Source: CBDFKS01 sp965248905
Lineage (GTDB): Bacteria; Chloroflexota; Dehalococcoidia; Lucifugimonadales; JAGWBF01
Direction of reading: 5' to 3'
Assembly: GCA_965248905.1 (NCBI GenBank)
Contig: CBDFKS010000004.1
Span: 124,001 to 188,000 of the forward strand
DNA length: 64,000 bases
The notes below the pieces were generated by a model, which was not told the DNA's origin, made no database searches, and worked only from the letters and a program-made list of their open reading frames with translations. Of this stretch, positions 55,030 through 63,674 are shown in pieces. The position numbers were made by a program, and so were the translations under genes. How positions within the stretch are numbered: the first letter of the stretch is position 1; the number at the start of each line of letters is the position of its first letter.

Positions 55030-55998
55030 CTAGCGTCCTGGGAAATCTTCTACCGGATAATCGAAATAGGCCGTAGTTACAAGATGATGTAGCTCCCGGC
55101 AGTACTCCCTTACCTGTCGCAATAAGTCGTGGTGGTCTTCTTCATCGGGCCATTCGTAATGGATCAACGCCGCCATACGGCCCGCCAACCGGCTGGCAGC
55201 AGCGCCGGCCTTTGGGTTTGGACCAGGACCAATAGAGGCCAAGTAGGACACCGTGCTGTCTAGAGAGCTGCAGACCGAGCCTGGTAGCAAGGGGTCTGTG
55301 GCCAGTAGATTCAATACCTGCCCAGGCTGCACTTCAACGCTGTAGATGCGATTGTAGGCCTCAAAAGCACTGTAAAGCCGCAGCAAGCTTGTCCATTCCG
55401 CGTCGGAATATTCGGCCGTCTGGGAATCCGTGGCCAGTTGCGACAGAAACAACGAAGTGGAAAGTTGGGCTCGCTCGATGAAACGGCCGAGCTGCATGAA
55501 AAGCCAACCTTCGTCCCGATACATCGTGGCGGCGCCCACGCCAGCAAACGTGTTCATCTCGGCTGCGGTCTCAGCGTAAAAACCCTCCGGAGAGACCCGC
55601 CAAATGTCTTGGATGCTTATTTTCTGCATCTTTAGGTAGGCCAGATTGAGGCTAGTCCATAGTTCGCTACTAATACAATGGCGCATCTGCCGAGCGTTTT
55701 CACGGCCTCGGGCGAAGCAACTCCAAATGGAATCAGGGTTGGAGCGCTCAAAGGTGAGATCGTCGGCTAGGGTGTAGGAATCGGCTAGGGTGAACTCATC
55801 GCTGTTAGGTAGTTCGAGACTACCCCCGGGAGGCTCGCGGTTTATGCCGTTGTAGATTCTGGTCCAGCCAAAGTGAATTTCCCGGATTGGACGGTCCACC
55901 AAAGCCTCTGTCTGCAAACGCAACAGACGGCAGAGGAATTCTGCTCGTTCCAGGTAGCGGCCCATCCAATAGAGGCCCTGTGCACTGCGAGAAAGCAA
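55030..55998 (-). CDS. alpha-E domain protein (DUF403)
   Basis: 322 residues, all helical. MLSRSAQGLYWMGRYLERAE at the start and RNRENARQMR-like sequence (ARGRENARQMRHCISSELWT) near residue 85 are the family hallmarks, with FIERAQLSTSLFLSQL near residue 190. Always seen beside circularly permuted ATP-grasp proteins. Lies 6 bp after the ATP-grasp gene. Confidence 0.88.
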   Translation of the reverse strand: MLSRSAQGLYWMGRYLERAEFLCRLLRLQTEALVDRPIREIHFGWTRIYNGINREPPGGSLELPNSDEFTLADSYTLADDLTFERSNPDSIWSCFARGRENARQMRHCISSELWTSLNLAYLKMQKISIQDIWRVSPEGFYAETAAEMNTFAGVGAATMYRDEGWLFMQLGRFIERAQLSTSLFLSQLATDSQTAEYSDAEWTSLLRLYSAFEAYNRIYSVEVQPGQVLNLLATDPLLPGSVCSSLDSTVSYLASIGPGPNPKAGAAASRLAGRMAALIHYEWPDEEDHHDLLRQVREYCRELHHLVTTAYFDYPVEDFPGR

Positions 55999-56004
55999 TT
56001 CAGT

Positions 56005-57438
56005 TCAGTCGCTTAGTACCCAGAGATCTTTGCCGCCCCCGCCTTGGCTGGAGTTCACTACGAGGCTCCCCCGTCGTAAGGCTACCCGGCAAAACGCCCC
56101 GCCTACCATGCGAGTTTCCCGCCCGTGGAGTACAAAGGGCCGTAGGTCGACATGACGGGGCTCAAATCTGTCGTCGATCAGGCATGGCGCACGGGAAAGA
56201 GCTAGCACCGGTTGAGAGATGAAATCGGCTGGGTCGGCGCGCAACTGCACCGCATACTCTTCCCGCTCTTTGGGCGTTGCGTGGGGGCCTATCAGCATTC
56301 CGTAGCCCCCCGATTCGCCCACCCGTTTCACTACCAGGTTTTCCAGATTGTCCAGAGTGTACTCGAGATCTTTTGGCCGACGGCAGAGGTAGGTTTCAAC
56401 GTTGGCCAGGATCGCTTCTTCCCCAAGGTAGTAGCGAATCATATCGGGTACGTAGGCGTACACACTCTTGTCATCCGCAACCCCTGTGCCCGGGGCGTTC
56501 ACTAGCGCTACGTTCCCTAGCTTGTAGGCATGGAGGAGCCCCGGTACTCCCAACAGGGAGTCCGGGCGGAAAACCAGCGGGTCGAGGAAATCATCGTCCA
56601 CACGACGGTAGACCACGTCCACCCGGCGTAACCCGGTGGTGGTGCGCATGTAAACAAAACCATCGTTCACCAGCAGGTCTCGGCCCTCCACCAGCTCAGC
56701 ACCAATTTCGTGGGCTAGAAACATATGCTCATAGAAAGCGGAGTTGTAAACTCCTGGGGTCAGCAACGCAATGCTCGGTTCGGACCGCCCACTGGGCGCA
56801 AGCTCACGAAGCGTCGTCAGTAGCAAACGTCCGTAGTGCTCAACCTCCCGCACTCTGGAGCTTCGATACAACCGCCGTAAGCTGACTTTCACCGCCTTCC
56901 GATTTGCGATCATGTAGGATACACCGGAAGGGACGCGCAGGTTGTCTTCAAGCACCCGGAAGCCGTCGTTGGTCCGAACCAGATCGGTGCCGCAAATTGC
57001 AACCCAGGTACCGTAGGGCGCGGAAAAGCTCCGCATCTCTATGCGGTACTGGGGGCAGTCGCGTACCACGTCTACTGGAATCACTCCGTCTTCAATGATA
57101 CGGGCTTCGCCATACACATCTTCTAGAAAGCGGTTCAGCGCTTTCAAGCGCTGAGTCAAGCCCTTCTCTAGATGCTGCCACTCGGTGCCCGAGAGCACCC
57201 GTGGGACGCAATCTACCGGTATAATCCGCTCTTCACCCTCGGCGTCTCCATAAACTGTGAAGGAGATACCTTCATTGGAGAAGGAGCGAGTCACTCGTTC
57301 CTGAATGCTGGTCATTTCTTCCACGGAAAGCTGTCGAAGGCCTTCGTGGAGCGGCCGGTAATGTTCTCTGGCCGCGCCATCCGGCTGGAACATCTCGTCG
57401 TATATGGAAATATCAAGATTGTAAGTGTCGAAGTTCAT
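56005..57438 (-). CDS. circularly permuted ATP-grasp protein (DUF404/DUF407)
   Basis: 477 residues. YDEMFQPDGAAREHYRPLHE start, FTVYGDAEGEERIIPVDCVP, then RVLEDNLRVPSGVSYMIANR near residue 170, NAPGTGVADDKSVYAYVPDM near residue 325 and VVKRVGESGGYGMLIGP with the ATP-binding glycine loop near residue 390. ATP-grasp enzymes form amide bonds via acyl-phosphates; the permuted type has no settled substrate. It starts the three-gene operon, 187 bp downstream of the cassette 2 kinase on the same strand. Confidence 0.9.
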   Translation of the reverse strand: MNFDTYNLDISIYDEMFQPDGAAREHYRPLHEGLRQLSVEEMTSIQERVTRSFSNEGISFTVYGDAEGEERIIPVDCVPRVLSGTEWQHLEKGLTQRLKALNRFLEDVYGEARIIEDGVIPVDVVRDCPQYRIEMRSFSAPYGTWVAICGTDLVRTNDGFRVLEDNLRVPSGVSYMIANRKAVKVSLRRLYRSSRVREVEHYGRLLLTTLRELAPSGRSEPSIALLTPGVYNSAFYEHMFLAHEIGAELVEGRDLLVNDGFVYMRTTTGLRRVDVVYRRVDDDFLDPLVFRPDSLLGVPGLLHAYKLGNVALVNAPGTGVADDKSVYAYVPDMIRYYLGEEAILANVETYLCRRPKDLEYTLDNLENLVVKRVGESGGYGMLIGPHATPKEREEYAVQLRADPADFISQPVLALSRAPCLIDDRFEPRHVDLRPFVLHGRETRMVGGAFCRVALRRGSLVVNSSQGGGGKDLWVLSD

Positions 57439-57625
57439 AGCGGCATCCAGATGCTCAAGGGACTCCTCGGGCTTGTAAGCTGCTTCAGCGGCAAGGGACT
57501 GTTAGCATATGTAGCGAATTCTAAGGCATTGCTAACCATAATACCATATGAGAGCCGATGGCAGCTATAACCCAACCGGAATGTCGTTCTCATACCACGC
57601 CGGTGTCAGAACCGTCTCCTGTATC

Positions 57626-58594
57626 TCAGTTATGACCCTGGACAGATGGATCGTCCGCGCGCCCACTCGCCTCCAACTCCTCCGTACCTTCCTCCATTGT
57701 GACCGAGGGAGGCGTGAGGGGCAGTTCGATGGTCATCTGGGTGAACTGCCCCGGTTCTGATTCGACGCGGATAGTACCGCTGTGTCGACGCACAATATCG
57801 CTGGACATGGCCAGGCCCAAGCCGGTGCCCTGGTCCGTGGGCTTGGTGGTGAAGAAGGGGTTGAATATCTTGTCTATGTGGTCCGGTGGAATCCCACTTC
57901 CGTTGTCCCTGATGCAGATATCCACGTGGTCTTCTGCCCGCCGGGTTGTCATCCAAAGTGTTGGAGTGTAGGTCTCGCCATTTCCTGTTGCTTCTGAGGC
58001 GACCCGCCGTTTCTCGCTGGTGGCGTAACAAGCGTTGCTCACCATATTCAGAAACACCCGGCCTAGGTCCTGGGGAATCACCTCCATTTCGCCCATTTCC
58101 GGGTCAAAATCCTGCCTGAGATCAAGTTGGAAATCCGGATCGGTCGCCCGAGCGCTGTGATATGCCAGGCGGGCGTGCTCATCGAGCAGGTTATTAATGT
58201 TGGTAGACTGTAGCTCGCTGGCGTCCCTACCCATTTGAAGCATGTCATGAACGATTCGGTTGGCCCGTTCGCCATGGGACCGGATGCGTTCTAGATTGCT
58301 GCTCAAGTCTCCACAGATTTCTAGAATGAGATCGCGCTGTTCATCGGTTAACTTCGCGTCTCCCTTGTTCAGGACCTCTTGCAGTTCCGTAAGAAGCTCC
58401 TCCGATACCTCCGAGAAGTTTTTGACGAAGTTTAATGGGTTTCTAATCTCGTGGGCCACGCCCGCGGTGAGCTCTCCCAGGGCAGCCAGCTTCTCGCGCA
58501 TCACGATTTGGTCTTGCGCCCGGCGTAGGTCGGCTAGCACACTTTCCAGTTGGGTGTTCTTCCCGCTTAACTCTTCCGCCAGCTTTTCCACCAA
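57626..58594 (-). CDS. C-terminal half of split histidine kinase (cassette 2): HisKA + HATPase_c
   Basis: 322 residues if translation restarts at the TTG at 58594. It holds a coiled coil, HisKA (GVAHEIRNPLNFVKNFSEVS) and HATPase_c (MVSNACYATSEKRR; CIRDNGSGIPPD; FFTTKPTDQGTGLGLAMSSD), ending before the ATP-grasp operon. It is in the same frame as the N-terminal half; only a TAA at 58604-58606 divides them. All kinase motifs are conserved, so it could still act as a soluble kinase if translated. Confidence 0.82.
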   Translation of the reverse strand: MVEKLAEELSGKNTQLESVLADLRRAQDQIVMREKLAALGELTAGVAHEIRNPLNFVKNFSEVSEELLTELQEVLNKGDAKLTDEQRDLILEICGDLSSNLERIRSHGERANRIVHDMLQMGRDASELQSTNINNLLDEHARLAYHSARATDPDFQLDLRQDFDPEMGEMEVIPQDLGRVFLNMVSNACYATSEKRRVASEATGNGETYTPTLWMTTRRAEDHVDICIRDNGSGIPPDHIDKIFNPFFTTKPTDQGTGLGLAMSSDIVRRHSGTIRVESEPGQFTQMTIELPLTPPSVTMEEGTEELEASGRADDPSVQGHN

Positions 58595-58603
58595 GTTCAG
58601 CCG

Positions 58604-59836
58604 TTATATCTCCAACGCATGACGCCGGAACACCTCCAATGCAGCGGCCATGTCGGCTACCTCGTCCCGCCCTCCAATCTCCACTCTCGCCTCTAGGTCG
58701 CCCCCGGCCATGCGCCGCATCCAATCCGATAGCAGTTTCAGACGGCGCACCAGTATCCGGCCAACAAATAACCAAGCGATGAGCAAAGCGCCGCTTATAC
58801 TGATGGCGCTAATAGCCAGGAGGAGGGTGCGACCCGTTAGTATCGCTTGACTGGACGCTTGCGTGGCCCCCTGGGCGCTGACATGAGCCGTGTTCACCAG
58901 CACGTCGACCTCGGTCACAAGGTCGATAGCGATGCCGCGGTTGCGCGCTAGCAAGTCCTGCTGGCGCTCCGCCAGCCTAAGCCGACTGGCTAGTAAGTCA
59001 AAGCCGCTTTCCTCCCCAACTCCCAACTCAAACAGCCGGGCAAATATTGGGGACACCTCGGTGCGTATTGGGGACTCTTCAAGGGCTGACAGGTTCCGCT
59101 CAATGCGGCTTGCGGCAGCTTCAAAGCGCTCTCGCAGCGGCTCAATTAGAGATGCCTCTGAGATAGTGAACGCGTTGGCCAAGAGCTCTGTTGCAATGTT
59201 GCTGTCCGCTTGCAGCTGTGCCAGGTGGCGGTAGCTGCCAAACTCTTCCTCCGAGAAATGTTCTGTGCGCGGTACAGCAGGTTCGCCAAGGTTGCGATAG
59301 CCTGTCATCGTATAAAAGAGTTGGTCATCGATAGCCGGAATTACGATGTTTTCCAAGCGGCTGCGCAATTCCCCAAGCTCGATTCCTAGGGCTTCGCTGC
59401 GCTCGGTCAGTGTAAAGAATTCGGACTTACTACTCTTAATAGCCTCTGTGGTAAAAATTAGAGTGTCGGTGTGGCCACGAATTCGCTCAAAGCTCTCATC
59501 CCCCTCCTCAAGCAGGGCTACCTGGTCCTCAAATGCCCGGTGCGCGTCGTCGATGCTAAGGGCTACCTGGTCAAACTCTTCGGTAGTCGCCGCAGCCGTT
59601 AGGCGAGGGGCGGCAGCCACTAGCGTTCCGCTATACTGAGCAACCCCAAAAGCGGCAACCATCTCCGGGATACTGCCCTCATTCACCCGGCTCTGCGCCT
59701 CTCCTACCCGATTGAACGACAACCAGCCCACCAGACTGGCAGCGATGGTCAGGACCACCGCTCCCCAGATAGCTAGGTGGAGTTGCGTAGAGATGCGGAA
59801 GCGGCTTTCTAGTAGCCGTTTCAGGCGGTCTTTCAC
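58604..59836 (-). CDS. N-terminal half of split histidine kinase (cassette 2): TM sensor + HAMP
   Basis: 410 residues from a GTG overlapping the upstream stop (GTGA). TM1 (IWGAVVLTIAASLVGWLSF), a helical extracytoplasmic domain, TM2 (LLLAISAISISGALLIAWLF) and HAMP (RRLKLLSDWMRRMAGGDLEA), ending at TAA after FRRHALEI. Copy 1 has CAA (Gln) at this codon, with coding sequence continuing in frame. So a CAA to TAA change cuts the kinase between HAMP and the dimerisation helix. Confidence 0.85.
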   Translation of the reverse strand: MKDRLKRLLESRFRISTQLHLAIWGAVVLTIAASLVGWLSFNRVGEAQSRVNEGSIPEMVAAFGVAQYSGTLVAAAPRLTAAATTEEFDQVALSIDDAHRAFEDQVALLEEGDESFERIRGHTDTLIFTTEAIKSSKSEFFTLTERSEALGIELGELRSRLENIVIPAIDDQLFYTMTGYRNLGEPAVPRTEHFSEEEFGSYRHLAQLQADSNIATELLANAFTISEASLIEPLRERFEAAASRIERNLSALEESPIRTEVSPIFARLFELGVGEESGFDLLASRLRLAERQQDLLARNRGIAIDLVTEVDVLVNTAHVSAQGATQASSQAILTGRTLLLAISAISISGALLIAWLFVGRILVRRLKLLSDWMRRMAGGDLEARVEIGGRDEVADMAAALEVFRRHALEI

Positions 59837-61128
59837 GGCCCTGTGTCCCGCAAAGTGTCTATGGAGTGATAACGACCGTCAGAACCGATCACTGTCAGAA
59901 AGACCGCGTCCGACCCTTGGTTATCGCCGTCCTGGTAGCTGAGCTCGAAGCCGTCAAGGTCGATGATATTCGTGCGGCGCAGACTGTCCAGAAAGCAGGT
60001 CCGATCCACCTCTCGCCCGCAACTGGTCAAACCGGCAATAGCTAACCGACCGGCCAGATAGCCTTCAAAGGAAACAAAACCAGGGGTGGCCTTGGGTGCG
60101 TATGCCGACAGGGCCCGTAGGTAGGCAGCAACAATTGGTATGGAATCATCCGTTGGGAAAGGCACCACCTGGGTGACGAAGACCCCAGCTCCGTTGGGCC
60201 CCAACTCCTTGGCCAATGCGTTGCTGCCCACGAAGGAGATCGTCATGAAAACAGCGTTCAACCCTGTATGCCGCGCCCAAGCGATTAGCGCTGCCACTGG
60301 CTGGTAAGCTCCTATGAGAATCACTGCCTCGGGCGAGCTCCGGCTCAGATCCAAGAGGGCGGTCTTTACAGCCAGGGTATTCCGTGGATACAAACCGATG
60401 GCTGCCGGCTCCATCTCCCGCCGCGCCAAGGCGCTTCTTACCCCACGGTAGCCCGCCCGGCCAAAGGAATCGTCCTGATACATTACAGCGATGCGCTTGA
60501 TGGCCAAGTCGTTCGTCAACCGGGCCACCATTTCCTCGGTCTCCTGGTTGTAAGAGGCTCGCAGGTTGATCACATTGTTCCACCTGGTGTCTCGTAGAAA
60601 AGCAGCGCCGGTGAACGGTGCAATGTAGGGAATGCCCTTGGCCGCAGCCACTGGCACCGCAGAGCGCGATGTGGGAGTGCCAACTGCCCCAATCAGCGCA
60701 AACACCGCTTGCTCCTCGATCAAATGCAAGGTGTTGGCAATGGCGGCTTCCGGTTCGTAGGCGTCGTCTCGTGAAGTCAACTCTAACCGCCGCCCGTGGA
60801 CGCCGCCCTGCTGGTTCACCTCGCGGAACGCTGCCTCAATACCGAGGCCCATGTTCCTTCCCAGCTCTCGAGCCGGTCCACTCAAGGCGGCAGACTGGCC
60901 AAAAAGAATGCTTTGGTCCGAGATACCGGTTTCCACGGAGACCGTGTTACTATCCCCTGACTCAGGCGTCCTATCGACTGTGGCGTTTTCTTTCTGATCG
61001 TTCCGGACACCATCCGCGTGGTCGAGAAAAAACCAGATCCCCAGACTGACGGCCACAGCAATGGCCACCGCTCCCCCGATACCGAGCACGAACAAGATAT
61101 CTGTTGGTACACGGGGGATACCCTTCAT
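59833..61128 (-). CDS. membrane-anchored type I periplasmic-binding protein (cassette 2)
   Basis: 431 residues, exactly the length of copy 1. TM anchor near residues 9-31 (ILFVLGIGGAVAIAVAVSLG), polar linker, then the binding fold (ILFGQSAALSGPARELGRNM; GGVHGRRLELTSRDDAYEP; FVSFEGYLAGRLAIAG). Differences from copy 1 are spread through the protein and include pocket-facing regions, so ligand preference might differ. No ABC transporter genes nearby. ATGA overlap with the RsbW-like gene. Confidence 0.88.
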   Translation of the reverse strand: MKGIPRVPTDILFVLGIGGAVAIAVAVSLGIWFFLDHADGVRNDQKENATVDRTPESGDSNTVSVETGISDQSILFGQSAALSGPARELGRNMGLGIEAAFREVNQQGGVHGRRLELTSRDDAYEPEAAIANTLHLIEEQAVFALIGAVGTPTSRSAVPVAAAKGIPYIAPFTGAAFLRDTRWNNVINLRASYNQETEEMVARLTNDLAIKRIAVMYQDDSFGRAGYRGVRSALARREMEPAAIGLYPRNTLAVKTALLDLSRSSPEAVILIGAYQPVAALIAWARHTGLNAVFMTISFVGSNALAKELGPNGAGVFVTQVVPFPTDDSIPIVAAYLRALSAYAPKATPGFVSFEGYLAGRLAIAGLTSCGREVDRTCFLDSLRRTNIIDLDGFELSYQDGDNQGSDAVFLTVIGSDGRYHSIDTLRDTGP

Positions 61129-61544
61129 TCGTCCCTACGCTTGACCAGTGTCAGATGGTTCTTACCTCCCTCCCGTCGATAGCGCAGCTCATCCATCATC
61201 GTACGCACTATATGTAAGCCCAAACCACCCACCGGTCTATCTTCCAACGGCCCAGTTAGATTGGGAGAGGGACCATCCTTCACTGGGTCAAAGGGCATAC
61301 CATCGTCCACGATCTCAATAGTGAGGACCACCTCTTCCGAGGTCAGTATAATTTCAATCTCGTGGAGTCCGTCATCGTGTCCATGGTTTATGACGTTGAC
61401 TGCCAACTCCTCAAGCACCAAATTGACCCGATAGATGAGGTCCGGAGGCCAGTCCTCCCGCTTGCCAAGGGCCTCTACGGCGGTGGAAAGGCGTTCGATT
61501 ACGTCCAGCCGGGTCTCAATCTTTAAGCACAGCCTCGCGCTCAC
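61125..61544 (-). CDS. RsbW-like serine kinase (cassette 2)
   Basis: 139 residues from a GTG in GTGA overlap with the phosphatase stop. NLVLEELAVNVINHGHDDGL (N-box), EIVDDGMPFDPVKDG (G1) and VGGLGLHIVRTMMDEL (G2). Role as in copy 1: kinase for the STAS protein and possible binder of it or of a sigma factor. Confidence 0.9.
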   Translation of the reverse strand: MSARLCLKIETRLDVIERLSTAVEALGKREDWPPDLIYRVNLVLEELAVNVINHGHDDGLHEIEIILTSEEVVLTIEIVDDGMPFDPVKDGPSPNLTGPLEDRPVGGLGLHIVRTMMDELRYRREGGKNHLTLVKRRDE

Positions 61545-62707
61545 GCCGAAGCCTCACTACAATAAAACGTTAGGCAAGTAATATCATCGGACTGAGGTGT
61601 ATCGCCTACAAAAGCGTTTACGGCTTCAAAGACCGCTAGGTTGGCTTTCTCAGGGTCCTCCGGAGGCGTCGCCTCAAAGACTTTGCGCAAGCGGTCAAGA
61701 CCAAACTGCTCCCCGTCGCCGTTCATAGCCTCAGTGACGCCGTCGGTGTAGAAAACAACTGTGTCGCTGGGGGACAGGGTTACCGAGTTCTGCTGGTACT
61801 CGATGTCGGCAGCAACCCCTAGGGCTATCCCTTGCGTCAAAGGAAGTAACGTTGAGGTTCCGTCGCCATGTACCACAAGAGGACTGTTGTGGCCTCCGTT
61901 AGCATAAATCAACTCTCTGTTGGAAGGATCGTAGACTCCATAGAGGACGGTAACGAACATGCCCGCCTCGTTGTCCTCTTGCAACAAGTCGTTAACTTGG
62001 CCCAGCGCCTTGCTGGGGCCGGTGTCGGTCAGAGCTATGCTCTTTAGTAGGGTACGGCTGGACATCATGAACAATGCTGCCGGCACGCCCTTGTCTGATA
62101 CATCGGCGATTGCAAGGCCGATCCGCCCGTCGTTCAGGTACAGTACATCAAAGAAATCGCCTCCCACGTTACGCGCTGCCTCCATCTTGCCGTACACCCC
62201 ATAGCCGGGCCCTTTGGGGAACTGGGTGGGAAGAATGGACTGCTGCATCTGCCTGGCTACGTCCAGCTCGTTCTGCAAAACTACCAGCTTGTCTCGAGAT
62301 AGGAGGGCTTCCCGCCACTCGGCCATATGGCGCAGTGTCCGGTCAATAGTCACCCGCAAGTCTTCAAAATCTAAGGGTTTGGTGACGAAGTCGAAGGCGC
62401 CTCGGTTCATGGCCGTGCGTATGTTCTTCATGTCGCCGTACGCCGAAATTATTACGGAGCGGATGTTGGGGTCCACCTTGGGGATCTGCTCCAACAGCGT
62501 AAGGCCATCCATCTGAGGCATGTTGATGTCCGAGAGCACCATGTCGATGTCCTCGTCCTGCTTTAGCCTCTCAAGAGCCTCTACGCCGTTTTGAGCAAAG
62601 ACAAACTGGTAGCGACCCGCTCGAATGTTCTGGCGCATACGCTGCAGCATGAGCGACTCCAAGTCCGGCTCATCGTCAACCACCAGGATCTTGTACGGCT
62701 CTTGCAT
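61541..62707 (-). CDS. response regulator fused to SpoIIE/PP2C phosphatase (cassette 2)
   Basis: 388 residues, AAGGGA upstream of the ATG. Receiver domain ILVVDDEPD, VLSDINMPQMDG, ISAYGD, FVTKPLDFEDL; PP2C domain NVGGDFFDVLYL, IADVSDKGVPAALFM, FYTDGVTEAMN, DDITCLTFY. All catalytic aspartates are kept. The receiver is very close to copy 1 while the PP2C domain differs more, so cross-talk from the intact copy 1 kinase to this receiver is plausible. Confidence 0.92.
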   Translation of the reverse strand: MQEPYKILVVDDEPDLESLMLQRMRQNIRAGRYQFVFAQNGVEALERLKQDEDIDMVLSDINMPQMDGLTLLEQIPKVDPNIRSVIISAYGDMKNIRTAMNRGAFDFVTKPLDFEDLRVTIDRTLRHMAEWREALLSRDKLVVLQNELDVARQMQQSILPTQFPKGPGYGVYGKMEAARNVGGDFFDVLYLNDGRIGLAIADVSDKGVPAALFMMSSRTLLKSIALTDTGPSKALGQVNDLLQEDNEAGMFVTVLYGVYDPSNRELIYANGGHNSPLVVHGDGTSTLLPLTQGIALGVAADIEYQQNSVTLSPSDTVVFYTDGVTEAMNGDGEQFGLDRLRKVFEATPPEDPEKANLAVFEAVNAFVGDTPQSDDITCLTFYCSEASA

Positions 62708-62801
62708 TACTACCGTCCCTTGGCGCTTTAGCCTTGGGGTCTGCCACCTTCTTGATATTCGAGGTCCCGCTCTTGGATACCTGTGAATAGCCCGGAATTG
62801 G

Positions 62802-63140
62802 TCAGCCGTTGAATGAGGCTAGAGCCTCAGCTTGAGAAGCGTGAACGGAGATGATCTTGTCGAAACCACTGATCTCGAACACCTCCCGTATCGACTCCGA
62901 AAGTGAACAGATCGCAAATTTCGCGTTCTGGTCTTGCAATGCCCTGGCGGTTAGCAAGATAACCCGAAGGCCGGCACTGCTGATGTAGGATAGCTGCTGC
63001 ATATCCAGGATTACAGCACGCTCGCCTGGGTCTATAGCAGCCTCTAAAGCATCCTGGAATTCCCGGGCATTGGTGCCATCGACGCGCCCCTTCGTCTTTG
63101 CAATTAAGATATCCCCCAGTCGCTCGGTCTCGACGCCCAT
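62802..63140 (-). CDS. STAS-domain anti-sigma factor antagonist (cassette 2)
   Basis: 112 residues from the ATG at 63140, which has GGGAG upstream and aligns with copy 1; the frame is open to 63197. DMQQLSYISSAGLRVILLTA carries the conserved serine; SESIREVFEISGFDKIISVH is nearly the same as copy 1. It starts the cassette 2 operon. Confidence 0.88.
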   Translation of the reverse strand: MGVETERLGDILIAKTKGRVDGTNAREFQDALEAAIDPGERAVILDMQQLSYISSAGLRVILLTARALQDQNAKFAICSLSESIREVFEISGFDKIISVHASQAEALASFNG

Positions 63141-63200
63141 ATGCGCATATCTCCCTAATGTTGCGACTATATACTGGTGCCACACCAGTTTACCCACGTC

Positions 63201-63440
63201 TTATTGAATGTTTCCACTGCTCCCAACCGTAAATCTGGTGGCAGCAAGGATAGACACCGTGAGCAGTGCTGCCAGTGAGGTATTTATTATACCGCTTATG
63301 CCGCCACCTCCATGCACGGCCAAGATGCCTGCTTCGCCAGCTACTGGGCTCAGAATCCAGCCGCCCACTGGACCAACATAGCCTGAGCGGGTCTGAAAGT
63401 TGCCGGGCCGCAATCACACCGGTGACTGTGCTCAATTGAT
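63201..63440 (-). pseudogene. Amt-like ammonium transporter remnant upstream of cassette 2
   Basis: TRSGYVGPVGGWILSPVAG followed by ILAVHGGGGISGIINTSLAA resembles the GYVGP...AVHG-GGI-G core of Amt transporters with an internal deletion. The preceding piece (VTGVIAA) is in another frame. It may be the same kind of remnant as at 38772. Other TM proteins could give a similar match. Confidence 0.4.
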
Positions 63441-63638
63441 GGCAGCGACGTGGGTAATAGCGTTGGCCGTGCTGACGCCTTTGTCTGTGGCCAGCTGGCG
63501 GTCTTCACGAGACCCATGCTAGGGAACATATACCTCGTTTCGGTGTCGTCAAAGGACAAGATCGGGGAAAGATTGGCAGGTAATGGACTATTTACCCCCA
63601 GTCCAAAAACTGGCGCATCGGGATACCGATGGCGCCAG

Positions 63639-63674
63639 TGTAAACCGTCAGCGAAAATGGGACACATAAGGGGG
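63639..63674 (+). mobile_element. IS3 orfA-side tip remnant
   Basis: TGTAAACCGTCAGCGAAAAT followed by GGGACACATAAGGG matches the orfA-side end seen at 50993 and 38123. It is cut after 36 bp by the opposite tip of another copy at 63675. Confidence 0.65.

Larger units (their letters stand above)
57626..63440 (-). repeat. inverted duplication: signalling cassette copy 2
   Basis: Reverse-oriented paralogue of 38772-46603 with identical gene order and the same 4-nt overlaps. STAS and phosphatase genes are adjacent here (94 bp apart), showing the ancestral arrangement that IS1182 disrupted in copy 1. Confidence 0.9.

Noticed and set aside
58595..58603. Frameshift between the two kinase halves
   Set aside because: The gap is 9 nt and both halves are in the same frame; the break is a single TAA, not a frameshift.
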